The translations under genes and the position numbers were made by a program. A stretch of 64,000 bases of DNA from assembly GCA_029259775.1 (NCBI GenBank), contig JAJDEN010000056.1, forward strand, positions 1-64,000, given 5' to 3'. Below, piece by piece: positions 1-9,129 of this stretch. This DNA is from Planctomycetota bacterium. Its GTDB lineage: Bacteria; Planctomycetota; PLA2; JAEUHO01. The notes under the pieces are model-generated. The model saw nothing but the letters and a program-made list of their open reading frames with translations. It was not told the DNA's origin and did no database searches. Every line of letters begins with the position of its first letter. Position 1 is the stretch's first letter.

Positions 1-138
1 GAGACCGAAGCGAGAGCCGACGGACGTTCGATTTCGTACCGCAGGCGGGCTTCCTGCCCGTTGAGGATGCGAAATCGGATGGGCGTGGCTCGTAGCTCGA
101 GGATCGGAAGGCGCAGCAGGGCATTCGGAGACAGGCTC
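1..138 (-). other. Open minus-strand frame running off the left edge
   Basis: After the stop codon of the GNAT gene, the minus strand stays open in more than one frame up to the window edge. One frame starts with an ATG 11 nt downstream of an AGGAG overlapping the GNAT stop. Another, without ATG, reads like a charged soluble protein. I cannot tell which, if either, is translated. Confidence 0.25.
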
Positions 139-612
139 CTAGGCCAGATCGAGGACGACCCACTCCGAAGCCCCGCGGCCGTCCAGATCCGCAAGCAGGG
201 ATCGCTTCGCTGGATCGTGGTGGGCGCAGATCACGACGATCTGGGCCGCTCCCAGCGGCCGCACGCGCTCCCTCAGGTCCGTGAGGAGCGCATCGCCGAC
301 CGTGGCCCAGGCCGAGGCATCGTCGACACAGAAGTCGTCGACCAGCACGGTCGCTCCTCCGGGATCGTAGACCGGCGGTGCGGGCATGAGACGCGCGATG
401 AGGAAGCCTGAGGGCGTGCCTGCGCCCTCCGCCACGAGAAGCAGATGATCCTCCTTGTCGAGGAGGAAGGTGAACCACGCGGCCTGCTTCTCGTCCGCGT
501 CGCCCGCCGGCTTCCAGAAGCGCGGAAGGACCTCGGCACAGCGCGCGCGCTTGGCAGCGCTCAGTTCGACCATGCGCGGGACGTCGTCGAGAGTCGCGGG
601 GCGTACTTGCAT
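139..612 (-). CDS. GNAT-family N-acetyltransferase
   Basis: The 157-residue protein has the GNAT layout: an N-terminal strand and helix (VRPATLDDVPRMVEL), a central V/L-rich sheet and a C-terminal segment ending in VVLDL. It probably transfers an acyl group from acetyl-CoA to a small molecule or protein, but the substrate cannot be read from sequence. I chose the ATG at 610-612 because GGAG lies 5 nt upstream; a GTG two codons earlier overlaps that ribosome binding site. It starts about 20 nt after the repeat-protein gene and is probably the tail of the nuo transcription unit. Confidence 0.75.
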   Translation of the reverse strand: MQVRPATLDDVPRMVELSAAKRARCAEVLPRFWKPAGDADEKQAAWFTFLLDKEDHLLLVAEGAGTPSGFLIARLMPAPPVYDPGGATVLVDDFCVDDASAWATVGDALLTDLRERVRPLGAAQIVVICAHHDPAKRSLLADLDGRGASEWVVLDLA

Positions 613-633
613 GAGCACTCCTCGCGCCGCGTG

Positions 634-1623
634 CTACCCGTCAGCCTTCTTTTGTGCGCGGCGGATCATCATGGTGCGCTTGGCGCGCTCTTTGGCGGAG
701 ATGCCCGGCTCGTCGGGATCGGGCATGCTGCTCGCATCAAACGCCGGCGACGCCGGAGGCGCGGGGGCGGCCGGTGCCGCCGCCTCGGCCGCCTTCTGCG
801 CGCGCTTGATCATCATGGTGCGCTTGGCCCTCTCCTTGGCGGAGATGCCCTCCTCGCTCGGATCGGGCATGCTGCTCGGATCGAACGCCGGCGCGGCCGC
901 AGGCGCGGCAGCCGCGGCGTCGGCGGCCTTCTTCTGCGCGCGCTTGATCATCATCGTGCGCTTGGCCTTCTCCTTCGCGGAGATGCCCTCCTCGCTCGGG
1001 TCCGGCATGCTGCTGGGATCGAACGCTCCCGGCGCGGCGGCCTTGGCCGCGGCGGCGGCCTTGCGCGCGGCGGCGGCGGCTGCCTTCACGGCGGCGGCTT
1101 CAGCTGCGGCCTGCGCCTCACGCGCTTGGCGCTGGCTGCGGACGGCATCGATCTCCGCCTGGTAGGCAGCGCGCTCTCGCACCGCGGCCTCGTCCGCCAT
1201 GGGACGCAGCGTCGCGAGCTGTGCCGCGCGCTCCTTGCGGATCGTGCGCAGGGTCGCGTGGATCGTGCGCAGCTCGGCCGGCACGACATCGCCGGCTGCG
1301 TCGATGCGCACGAGATCCTCCGCGAGGGCCTCGGCCATGAAGTTCGCCATGAACGGCACGGTGAGGTAGTTGAGATCGCGGTGCCAGTACGGGAAGACGC
1401 CCGGCTCCGGCACGCGGTCGTGCATGCGAATCAGGTTCGCCAGGAGGAGCGCGTGGCGCTTGTCGGCCGCACGCACGTCGCGCAGCGCGTCGAGCAGCGC
1501 CGCGTCCGCCTCGACCACGAACATCTCCGACTCGAACACGTAGGTTCCCGCGCCGATGAAGACACGCGTGAACAGGTCGTTGAGCCGGGTCACGACGTCA
1601 GCGGGGAGCAGGGTGGCGCTCAT
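634..1623 (-). CDS. Triple-repeat Ala-rich protein translationally coupled to nuoN
   Basis: This 329-residue protein is not recognised. Residues 1 to about 150 form a helical domain with segments such as FPYWHRDLNYLTVPFMANF. Residues 150-200 are a charged, Ala-rich, probably coiled-coil stretch. The C-terminal third holds three near-identical 31-residue units (residues about 201-231, 247-277 and 295-325) of pattern FDPSSMPDPSEEGISAKE..KRTMMI, separated by Ala/Pro linkers. No signal peptide or membrane segment is visible. The ATG overlaps the nuoN stop by 4 nt, so it is co-translated with complex I. A role in assembling, stabilising or anchoring complex I is inference only. Confidence 0.85.
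   Translation of the reverse strand: MSATLLPADVVTRLNDLFTRVFIGAGTYVFESEMFVVEADAALLDALRDVRAADKRHALLLANLIRMHDRVPEPGVFPYWHRDLNYLTVPFMANFMAEALAEDLVRIDAAGDVVPAELRTIHATLRTIRKERAAQLATLRPMADEAAVRERAAYQAEIDAVRSQRQAREAQAAAEAAAVKAAAAAARKAAAAAKAAAPGAFDPSSMPDPSEEGISAKEKAKRTMMIKRAQKKAADAAAAAPAAAPAFDPSSMPDPSEEGISAKERAKRTMMIKRAQKAAEAAAPAAPAPPASPAFDASSMPDPDEPGISAKERAKRTMMIRRAQKKADG
637..1023 (-). repeat. Three in-gene copies of a 93-nt coding repeat
   Basis: Copies lie at about 931-1023, 793-885 and 637-741 within the gene downstream of nuoN. They encode PDPSEEGISAKE followed by KRTMMI(K/R)RAQK. Copies 1 and 2 differ by one conservative residue (K/R). Copy 3 has several substitutions (ASS for PSS, DEP for SEE, R for K). 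Linkers between copies are Ala/Pro-rich and not conserved. Confidence 0.9.
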
Positions 1624-3113
1624 GAGCCGGCCCCCACGATGTAGGGCAGATCACGCACGACCACCACGGCCCAGTCCCAGAGGCCGCCCCACCAGAGCAC
1701 GCCGAACACGAGGACGGGCGCCACGAGGAACATGCAGAGCATCGCGTCGGGCACCGCCAGCTTCATGGTCTTGGCGGGCTTCTCGTCGTCGTCGTCCTGG
1801 AGGTACATCGCCGCAATGACGCGCGCGTAGTAGTAGAGCGAGATCACGCCATTCACGAGGCCGATCACACCCAGCCAGACGAAGCCCTGGTCGAACACGG
1901 CGTAGAAGAGCTGCAGCTTCGCGACGAAGCCGAAGAACGGCGGCAGCCCCGTGAGACTGAACAGCACGACGGCGAACGCAAGGGCCAGCCCGACATGGCG
2001 GCGCCCCAGACCCCGCATCGCGCTCAGCTCCCCGGTGCCCAGCTCGCGGATGCTGATCCCGGCCAGCAGGAACGCGGCCAGGTTCATGAAGAGGTACGCC
2101 ACCATGTAGAAGAGCAGCGCGGCCAGGCTCGCCTCGGACCACACAGCGAGCGCGAGCAACATGTAGCCCGCATGCGCGATGCTCGACCAGGCCAGCAGGC
2201 GCTTGATCTCCCGCTGGCGCAGCGCCGCGAGGTTGCCGATCGTCATCGTGAGCACGGCGGCGATCGCCAGGATGCCGAACCACACGTTGCCCTGGGGCCA
2301 CAGCGAGCCGAGAGCATCCCCGAGCGGCTGCAGGGGCGCGGTGACGGTCGCGCCCACGACACGGATCAGCGCGGCGAACCCGGCCGCCTTGCTGGCCACG
2401 GCGAGGAACCCCGCGACGCTCGACGGCGCACCGGCGTAGACGTCGGGCGCCCAGAAGTGGAAGGGCACGGCCGAGATCTTGAACGCAAAGCCGGCGAAGA
2501 TCATCACGCACGCCACGACGAACATCGGCTGCGTCGTGACCGGCGTCTGCGCCGCCATGGCGAGCGCCTCGAGAGAGGTGCCGCCGATCAGGCCGACGAG
2601 CATCGAGAGGCCGTAGAGCATGACGGCCGAGGAGACCGCCCCGAACAGCACGTACTTGAGACCGGCCTCGTTGCTCTTGGCGTCCGCACGCCGCATGGCG
2701 ACCAGGACGTAGCTCGGGATCGAGATCGTCTCGAACGCCAGGTAGAGGACGATCAGATCCGCGGACATGGCGAGCATGTTCATGCCCAGCACGGCGGTTA
2801 GCAGGAGAACGAGGAACTCTCCACCCGGACGCCGGAATGCCTCGCCGCGCATCGTGGCGAAGACCGTGATCGCACCTGTGACGCAGCAGAACACGGTGAA
2901 GACGACCGCGAACTTGTCGACGACGAGCACGCCCAGCACGGTCGTGCCGCTGGTGTCGAGCAGCAGCGCCCACGCGGCCGCCCCGAGCAAGCAGGCGATC
3001 GTCATGCCGATGGGCACGAGCGGCTTGCGGCCCTTCGTGAGAAGGTCCGCGAGCAAGACGCCCAGGATGCCCACCGTCAGCACCACCGCGGGGTAGATCG
3101 AGCTCCAGTCCAT
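1620..3113 (-). CDS. nuoN: NADH-quinone oxidoreductase subunit N
   Basis: At 497 residues this is a normal-length NuoN, one of the three antiporter-like proton-pumping subunits of complex I in the inner membrane. Many hydrophobic helices are visible, with the family segments FKISAVPFHFWAPDVYAGAP and LLAWSSIAHAGYMLLAL, including the Lys and His residues of the central proton channel. It follows nuoM by 3 nt and overlaps the following repeat-protein gene by 4 nt. Confidence 0.97.
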   Translation of the reverse strand: MDWSSIYPAVVLTVGILGVLLADLLTKGRKPLVPIGMTIACLLGAAAWALLLDTSGTTVLGVLVVDKFAVVFTVFCCVTGAITVFATMRGEAFRRPGGEFLVLLLTAVLGMNMLAMSADLIVLYLAFETISIPSYVLVAMRRADAKSNEAGLKYVLFGAVSSAVMLYGLSMLVGLIGGTSLEALAMAAQTPVTTQPMFVVACVMIFAGFAFKISAVPFHFWAPDVYAGAPSSVAGFLAVASKAAGFAALIRVVGATVTAPLQPLGDALGSLWPQGNVWFGILAIAAVLTMTIGNLAALRQREIKRLLAWSSIAHAGYMLLALAVWSEASLAALLFYMVAYLFMNLAAFLLAGISIRELGTGELSAMRGLGRRHVGLALAFAVVLFSLTGLPPFFGFVAKLQLFYAVFDQGFVWLGVIGLVNGVISLYYYARVIAAMYLQDDDDEKPAKTMKLAVPDAMLCMFLVAPVLVFGVLWWGGLWDWAVVVVRDLPYIVGAGS

Positions 3114-3116
3114 CGT

Positions 3117-4637
3117 CTAGACGAGGCCTCCGGTGAGCAGGCCGACCGACACGTTCAGGACGGGCACGAGGTGGTTGACGATGAAGCCGCTGTACATGTC
3201 CATGGCCGTGGCGGGGATGATGCCCATGTACAGCGTCACGGCGGCAAGCGGCAGCAGGACGGCCCACTCGCGCCTCGTGAGGTCGGGGTATTGCGAGGCG
3301 TCCTTGTAGACGTCGGGCGTCTCGAGCAGGTAGACCTTCTGCAGGGTGCGCAGGTAGTACGCCGCGGTGATCACGACACCGAGCAGCGCGATGATCGCCC
3401 AGGTCTGATGCGGGCCGTTGAAGGCACCGACGAAGGTCGTCAGCTCGGCGATGAAGCCCGAGAAGCCGGGCAGGCCGAGGCTCGCGAAGAACGCGAAGCT
3501 GGCGAAGATGAAGTACTTGGGCATGACCCAGGCGAGTCCGCCGAAGCGGCCGATCTCGCGGTGGTGCGCACGGTCGTAGATGACGCCGACGATCATGAAG
3601 AGCATGGCGCTGATCGTGCCGTGCGCGAGCATCATGTACATCGCGCCGTTGATGCCGATCTCCGTGCCCGAGGCAAGCCCCAGCGTCACGAAGCCCATGT
3701 GGCTGACCGAGGAGTAGGCGATCATGCGCTTGAAGTCGGTCTGGGCCATGGCCACGAACGCGCCGTACACGATCGCGATGACGGACAGGATCGAGACCAT
3801 GAGGCCCATGTCCACCGCCGCCGTGGGGAAGAACGGGTAGGCGATGCGAATCAGACCGTAGCCGCCCATCTTCAGCAGCACGCCGGCCAGGATCATCGAG
3901 ATCGGCGTGGGCGCCTCGACGTGCGCATCCGGAAGCCACGTGTGGAACGGGAAGCTCGGGATCTTGACGGCGAAGCCGATGAACATCCCGATGAACGCGG
4001 CGAGGGAAAGCCCGACGCTGCCCAGGATGCCGGCGGTGTCGCCGTTCGTCATGGCCTCGCGCGCCATGGCGGTGATCTGCGGGATCGACCACGTATCGGT
4101 CTGCAGCACGACGAGGATGACGGCCGCGAGCAGCAGGACCGAGCCAAAGAGCGTGTAGAGGAAGAACTTGATCGCCGCGTACTGACGCCGCGGGCCGCCC
4201 CAGATGCCGATGAGGAAGTACATCGGCAGGAGCATGATCTCCCAGAACACGTAGAAGAGGAACAGGTCCAGCGCGACGAAGACGCCGAGCATGCCCGTCA
4301 GCAGGAGCAGGAACATCATGTGATATCCCTTGACCTGCTTCTCGATCTTCCAGGAGGCGATGGCGGAGACGAACGACACGAACGTCGTCAGCAGGATGAG
4401 CGACAGCGCGAGGCCGTCGATGCCGACGTGGTAGTTGATGCCGACCGCCTCGATCCAGGCGTGGCTCTCTTCGAGCTGGTAGCCGGCCGCGCCGTAGTCC
4501 ACCTGCATCCAGACGGAGACCGAGAGCGCAAGCACGGCGCCGCATGTGACCACGTTGATCACGCGCGCGAGCTTCGCGGGTGCCGCCCAACAGGCGAGCA
4601 GGCCGGCAAGCGGGAGGAAGACCAGGAGACTGAGCAT
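3117..4637 (-). CDS. nuoM: NADH-quinone oxidoreductase subunit M
   Basis: A 506-residue NuoM, a proton-pumping membrane subunit of complex I. Family signatures include VKIPSFPFHTWLPDAHVEAP and MIAYSSVSHMGFVTLGL, with the expected Glu in the helix FYVFWEIMLLPMYFLIG. The frame is open far upstream into nuoL, but the start is set at the ATG at 4635-4637, which overlaps the nuoL TGA (ATGA) and gives the normal NuoM N-terminus MLSLLVFLPLAG. Confidence 0.97.
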   Translation of the reverse strand: MLSLLVFLPLAGLLACWAAPAKLARVINVVTCGAVLALSVSVWMQVDYGAAGYQLEESHAWIEAVGINYHVGIDGLALSLILLTTFVSFVSAIASWKIEKQVKGYHMMFLLLLTGMLGVFVALDLFLFYVFWEIMLLPMYFLIGIWGGPRRQYAAIKFFLYTLFGSVLLLAAVILVVLQTDTWSIPQITAMAREAMTNGDTAGILGSVGLSLAAFIGMFIGFAVKIPSFPFHTWLPDAHVEAPTPISMILAGVLLKMGGYGLIRIAYPFFPTAAVDMGLMVSILSVIAIVYGAFVAMAQTDFKRMIAYSSVSHMGFVTLGLASGTEIGINGAMYMMLAHGTISAMLFMIVGVIYDRAHHREIGRFGGLAWVMPKYFIFASFAFFASLGLPGFSGFIAELTTFVGAFNGPHQTWAIIALLGVVITAAYYLRTLQKVYLLETPDVYKDASQYPDLTRREWAVLLPLAAVTLYMGIIPATAMDMYSGFIVNHLVPVLNVSVGLLTGGLV

Positions 4638-6607
4638 CAGAAGATCCTCTCGAGGAGGAGCGCGAGCGCGAGGGCGCCGACGCTGAGCGAGAGATAGAAG
4701 CGCACACGGCCGCTCTGCATCATGCTGAACATGCCGCCGAACCCCTGGCAGAGGGCGCCGGTCATACGCACGAGGCCGTCGACCACATGACGATCGTGCG
4801 CGCCGGAGGCGTCGCCGGTCTTCACGCCGCCGCGGCCGACCGCATTGACCAGACCGTCGACGCCGCGGCTGTCCACGAACCGGAACAGCTCGGCGAGTCT
4901 GTACGCCGGCTTGACGAGCACCTTGTCGTAGAGCTCGTCGAACCAGAACTTGTTGGCCAAGGCCGTCTCGAGCGCGCGGAAGGGTTTCTTCCAGTCGGCA
5001 ACGCGCGCGGCGAACTTCCAGAACACGAGCAGCCCGAGCAGCAAGCCGATCAGCGCCGCGGCGATGGCCAGCGGCATGACGAATCCGGCGTGGTGGTGCT
5101 CGTCGTGCAGCGTCTGGATGGAGCCCTCGGCCACGACGCTCTCGGGCGGCGCCAGCATGGCCTCGTGCCAGGTGCCCCAGCCGGCGCAGATGGCCAACGT
5201 GCCGAGAACCGCCAGCGGGATCCACATGACCGCAGGGGACTCGTGGGCATGGTCATGGACGTGGGCGTCCTTGGGCTTGCCGAGGAACGTCATGGCGAAG
5301 AGCCGCATCATGTAGAAGGCCGTCAGGACAGCACCGGCGAGCCCCACCCAGAACAGCGCGGGGTTCGTGGCGTAGGCGCCGGAGAGGATGCCGTCCTTGC
5401 TGAAGAAGCCCGACGTGATCCACGGGACGCCGGCGATGGCGATCACGCCGATCAGGAAGGTCGTGCCTGTGATCGGCAGCTTGTTCCAGAGCCCGCCCAT
5501 CTTGCGCATGTCCTGCTCGTGGTGGCAGGCGTGGATCACGCTGCCGGAGCCGAGGAACATGAGCGCCTTGAAGAACGCGTGCGTCGTCAGGTGGAAGAGC
5601 GCCGCATGCCAGGCCCCCACACCCAGCCCCAAGAACATGTAGCCGAGCTGGCTGATCGTGGAATAGGCGAGGACGCGTTTGATGTCGTTCTGCGCCAGCG
5701 CGATCAGACCGGCCACGAGCGCCGTGGCCGCCCCCACGATGGCGATCACCGTCATGACGTCCGGCAGCATCATCGGGGCCATGCGGCCGACGAGGTAGAC
5801 GCCCGCGGCGACCATCGTGGCCGCGTGGATCAGTGCGCTGACGGGCGTCGGGCCTTCCATGGCGTCCGGCAGCCAGACGTGCAGCCCAAGCTGGGCGCTC
5901 TTGCCCATCGCCGCGAAGAACAGGCCGAGGCCGGCGAGCAGCAGCCAGGTGTCGCCGATCGCACCCGCCGCGACGGCCGTGAAGATCTTGTCGAAGTCGA
6001 ACGAGCCGACGGCGCCGCCGAGAATGCAGATGGCGAGCAGCATGCCGAGGTCGCCGATGCGCGTCGTGATGAACGCCTTGCGCGCAGCGTTGCACGGGTC
6101 AGGCTTCTCGCTCCAGAACCCGATGAGCTTGTAGGAGCAGAGCCCCACCAACTCCCAGCCCATGAAGAGGTGCAGCAGGTTGTCGGCCAGGACGAGGATC
6201 AGCATCGAGACGCTGAACATCTGCAGCCACGCGAAGAAGAGCGGGTACTTCGGATCGCCCTTCATGTAGCCCACGCTGAAGAGGTGGACCAGGAAGCTGA
6301 CGCCGGTCACGACGACGAGCATCACGGCAGTGAGGCCGTCGACCAGGATGCCGACCTGCCAGTCGAAGTCCGCACCGGCGGGGAGCCAATCCCACGGCCC
6401 CAGGTGAAAGACGCCCTTCATCGTCCCCCACTGGATCCCGCCCACCGCCAGCACGATCGAGCAGGCCAGGCTCACACCGATCGTGCCCACCGTCAGCCAG
6501 GCCCCCTGCCCGGGCAGCCTGCGCCCGAACGCGTACTGCAGCACGAACCCGACGAGCGGGGCCGTGAGCAGGATCAGGCAGAGAAGGAGGACGGAATCGG
6601 AACGCAA
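4637..6607 (-). CDS. nuoL: NADH-quinone oxidoreductase subunit L
   Basis: A 656-residue NuoL, the distal antiporter-like subunit of complex I. It has the family segments LHVWLPDAMEGPTPVSAL and ALIHAATMVAAGVYLV and a long C-terminal part expected to form the amphipathic lateral helix along the membrane arm. The start is TTG, 4 nt after the nuoK stop with an AAGG-type site upstream; no better ATG precedes the first membrane helix. A His-rich loop (HVHDHAHES, then HDEHHHAG) lies in the C-terminal third. Confidence 0.96.
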   Translation of the reverse strand: MRSDSVLLLCLILLTAPLVGFVLQYAFGRRLPGQGAWLTVGTIGVSLACSIVLAVGGIQWGTMKGVFHLGPWDWLPAGADFDWQVGILVDGLTAVMLVVVTGVSFLVHLFSVGYMKGDPKYPLFFAWLQMFSVSMLILVLADNLLHLFMGWELVGLCSYKLIGFWSEKPDPCNAARKAFITTRIGDLGMLLAICILGGAVGSFDFDKIFTAVAAGAIGDTWLLLAGLGLFFAAMGKSAQLGLHVWLPDAMEGPTPVSALIHAATMVAAGVYLVGRMAPMMLPDVMTVIAIVGAATALVAGLIALAQNDIKRVLAYSTISQLGYMFLGLGVGAWHAALFHLTTHAFFKALMFLGSGSVIHACHHEQDMRKMGGLWNKLPITGTTFLIGVIAIAGVPWITSGFFSKDGILSGAYATNPALFWVGLAGAVLTAFYMMRLFAMTFLGKPKDAHVHDHAHESPAVMWIPLAVLGTLAICAGWGTWHEAMLAPPESVVAEGSIQTLHDEHHHAGFVMPLAIAAALIGLLLGLLVFWKFAARVADWKKPFRALETALANKFWFDELYDKVLVKPAYRLAELFRFVDSRGVDGLVNAVGRGGVKTGDASGAHDRHVVDGLVRMTGALCQGFGGMFSMMQSGRVRFYLSLSVGALALALLLERIF

Positions 6608-6611
6608 GGGA

Positions 6612-6932
6612 TCAGCCCTTCAGGGTGTCGATCTCATCGACGTCGATGCGATCGCTGGTGTCGAACACGTTGAGGATCAAGGCCAAGGCCACGGCCGCTT
6701 CGGCCGCGGCAATGACCAGCACGAAGAGCGCGAACAACTGGCCCTGGATCTGACCGGGGCGCCAGTGGTCGAAGGCCACGAGGTTGACGTTGGCGGCGTT
6801 GAGCATCAGCTCGATGCCGATCAGGATCGCGACAGCATTGCGACGCGAGAGCACGGCGACGAGGCCGGCGCAGAACAGCGCGGCCCCGACGACGAGGTAC
6901 TCGTTCAGGCCGATGGCGAGCAGCAGGGTCAT
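6612..6932 (-). CDS. nuoK: NADH-quinone oxidoreductase subunit K
   Basis: A 106-residue NuoK with three membrane helices. It contains the conserved IGIELMLNAANVNLVAF helix and the AAAEAAVALALIL helix, each with the buried Glu used in coupling proton transfer. The ATG overlaps the nuoJ stop by 4 nt. The tail is acidic (DRIDVDEIDTLKG). Confidence 0.97.
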   Translation of the reverse strand: MTLLLAIGLNEYLVVGAALFCAGLVAVLSRRNAVAILIGIELMLNAANVNLVAFDHWRPGQIQGQLFALFVLVIAAAEAAVALALILNVFDTSDRIDVDEIDTLKG

Positions 6933-7495
6933 GCGTCCCTCCGGCGGCGCGCTAGGTAGGCCGCCCCCACGAGGGCGGCGAGCAGGAGCACCGACGCCAG
7001 TTCGAACGGGATGAGCATGCCTTCGGGGTCGAGGAACGCGCGGCCGATGGCCTCCGTCGTAGGCTCGGGCTCCCCCGGCGCGTTCGCGACCGGCCAGGTC
7101 GTACCGCCAATCGCGAAGACGAGGACGGCGAACAGCAAGCCGCCCGCGATGATCGCGAAGTTCTTGGTCGTGGCCTTCTCGAGCCCGAGGCTCGCCTCGG
7201 TGCGGGCGGTCAGCAGCACGCCGAAGACGAGCAGCACGAGAATGCCGCCGACGTAGACGATGATCTGGCTGAACGCCACGAAGTCCGCGCCGAGCATCGC
7301 GTAGAGCGCGGCGACGCCGAAGAACGTGGCCATCAGCCCAAACGCCGCGTGCACGATCTTGGGCGCCATGGCCGCGGCCATCGCCGAGCCGACCGCGACG
7401 AGCGCAAAGCCATAGAAGAGGATCTCGGGCAGCACGGCCGTGAGGTCCGGGATGCCGAGGGTCGGGCGCTGGAGGTGGTCAAGCAACGCAGACAC
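6929..7495 (-). CDS. nuoJ: NADH-quinone oxidoreductase subunit J
   Basis: A 188-residue NuoJ, a multi-helix membrane subunit of complex I with the family segment FSQIIVYVGGILVLLVFGVL. It starts at a GTG immediately after the nuoI TAG, with GGAGGG in the nuoI 3' end as ribosome binding site. A polar insert (GEPEPTTEAIG) sits between helices 4 and 5. Confidence 0.95.
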   Translation of the reverse strand: MSALLDHLQRPTLGIPDLTAVLPEILFYGFALVAVGSAMAAAMAPKIVHAAFGLMATFFGVAALYAMLGADFVAFSQIIVYVGGILVLLVFGVLLTARTEASLGLEKATTKNFAIIAGGLLFAVLVFAIGGTTWPVANAPGEPEPTTEAIGRAFLDPEGMLIPFELASVLLLAALVGAAYLARRRRDA

Positions 7496-8011
7496 CTAGC
7501 TCTCGCCCTCCCGCAGCTGGTCGGGCGGCAGCACGTGCTTGCGCAGGCCCGCGTCCGGATGGGCGCTCGTGAGCGCCGTGCGCCACGGGCCCTCGCCGTT
7601 CATGAAGTCGATCTTGACCTGTTCGCTCCGGTCGAAGCTCGCGAGGTCGTACTGCGCGCCCATGTGGATGCAGTCCACGGGGCAGGGGTCCACGCACAGT
7701 TCGCAGAAGAGGCACTTGTTGTAGTCGATCTCGAAGACCGTCAGCACCTTCTGGGTGCCCTTGCGCTCACCCGTGGCCTCCTCGATCTTGATGCAGTCGA
7801 CCGGGCACGCCTTGGCGCACAGGAGACAGACGATGCACTTCTCCGGCTCGAACTCGTGCAGGCCGCGCTCGTACGGGCTGAAGTACGTGTCCTCGCCGGG
7901 GTCGGGGTACTGGATGGTCGTCGGCTTGGTGAGGAAGTGGCTCCACGTGAGCTTCATGCCCTTGGCGGTCGTGGTCACGCCATGCCAGATGTTCTTGATG
8001 TAGGTTTTCAC
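7496..8011 (-). CDS. nuoI: NADH-quinone oxidoreductase subunit I, 2x 4Fe-4S
   Basis: A 171-residue ferredoxin-like NuoI that carries clusters N6a and N6b in the peripheral arm. Both cluster motifs are intact: CIVCLLCAKACPVDC and CLFCELCVDPCPVDC. I place the start at the GTG at 8009-8011, which overlaps the nuoH TGA (GTGA) and has GGGGGC upstream, rather than at a GTG 11 codons earlier inside nuoH. It passes electrons towards NuoB and quinone. Confidence 0.96.
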   Translation of the reverse strand: MKTYIKNIWHGVTTTAKGMKLTWSHFLTKPTTIQYPDPGEDTYFSPYERGLHEFEPEKCIVCLLCAKACPVDCIKIEEATGERKGTQKVLTVFEIDYNKCLFCELCVDPCPVDCIHMGAQYDLASFDRSEQVKIDFMNGEGPWRTALTSAHPDAGLRKHVLPPDQLREGES

Positions 8012-9129
8012 GGTCGCGCCCCCATGAGCCAGGAACCGAACCACGAGTCCTCACCGCCGAGGACGGTCATGGCCACGAGCACCTGCACGGCCATGCCCAC
8101 CACGCACACGATGCTGAGCGGGAGCAGGACCTTGTAGCAGAGGTACATGACGCGATCGATCCGGAAGCGCGGCAGGGTCCAGCGCACCCAGATCATCACG
8201 AAGAGCAAGAGCACGGTCTTGCCGAAGAGGATGAGCACGCCGATCCAGCGCGCCCACGGACCCGTCAGGTCGACGTCGAACCCCGGCGACCACCCCCCGA
8301 GGAACAGCACGGCCGTGAGCATCGCAAAGAGGATCATGGCCGTGTATTCAGCGAGGAAGAACACGGCGAATCGGAAGCCCGTGTACTCGGTGTGGAAGCC
8401 GGCGACCAGCTCGGACTCGGCTTCGGGCAGGTCGAACGGCGCACGCTTGAGGCTCGCGAGCGCCGCCGTGAAGAAGATGAAGAAGGCCGCGAACGCGAAC
8501 GGGCCGCGGAAGACGTACCAGTTCCAGATCCAGCCCTGCTGCTGATCGGCGATGTCGCTCAGGTTCAGCGTGCCGGCAAGTACGACCACGACGAGCGCCG
8601 AGATCGCGAGCGGCATCTCGTAGCTGATCATCTGCGCGACCTCGCGCATCGCGCCGAGGACCGCCCACTTCGAGTTGCTGGCCCAGCCGGCCATGATGAT
8701 GCCGACGACCTCGATGCTCGTGAGCGACAGGATCACGAAGAGGCCGACGTTCATGTCCGCGGCTACCAGGCCGTGGCCGAACGGAATGACGACGAAGCCG
8801 GCGAACGCGCCCACGAACACGATGACGGGCGCCGCGAGGAAGATCTTGCGATCGGCGGACGCCGGGATGATGTCTTCCTTCGCCAACAGTTTGACGCCGT
8901 CGGCGAGAAACTGCAGCAGCCCCTGCGGGCCCACGCGGTTCGGGCCGATGCGCGCCTGCATGCGGCCCGCGACACGCCGCTCGAGCCAGACGACTTCACC
9001 CGCCAGGAGACTCGCGTAGACGAGGATGACCTTGCAGACGACGACGATCGCGATGGTGTAGATGAAGCCGGCAGGGACACCCTGCAGCCACTCGTTGTTC
9101 GCGATGAGCTGGTCCAGCCACTGCTGCAT
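8008..9129 (-). CDS. nuoH: NADH-quinone oxidoreductase subunit H
   Basis: A 373-residue NuoH, the membrane subunit that forms the quinone chamber with NuoB and NuoD. It shows the hallmark ERRVAGRMQARIGPNRVGP and the quinone-site loop FDLPEAESELVAGFHTEYTG. The ATG overlaps the nuoD TGA. Between nuoD and nuoH most complete operons carry nuoE, nuoF and nuoG; here the two genes touch, so that module is absent from the locus. Confidence 0.97.
   Translation of the reverse strand: MQQWLDQLIANNEWLQGVPAGFIYTIAIVVVCKVILVYASLLAGEVVWLERRVAGRMQARIGPNRVGPQGLLQFLADGVKLLAKEDIIPASADRKIFLAAPVIVFVGAFAGFVVIPFGHGLVAADMNVGLFVILSLTSIEVVGIIMAGWASNSKWAVLGAMREVAQMISYEMPLAISALVVVVLAGTLNLSDIADQQQGWIWNWYVFRGPFAFAAFFIFFTAALASLKRAPFDLPEAESELVAGFHTEYTGFRFAVFFLAEYTAMILFAMLTAVLFLGGWSPGFDVDLTGPWARWIGVLILFGKTVLLLFVMIWVRWTLPRFRIDRVMYLCYKVLLPLSIVCVVGMAVQVLVAMTVLGGEDSWFGSWLMGARP

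Noticed and set aside
1651..4707. A 1018-residue minus-strand frame across nuoN and nuoM
   Set aside because: It is Arg/His/Asp-rich and overlaps two clear complex I genes in another frame; a high-GC shadow.
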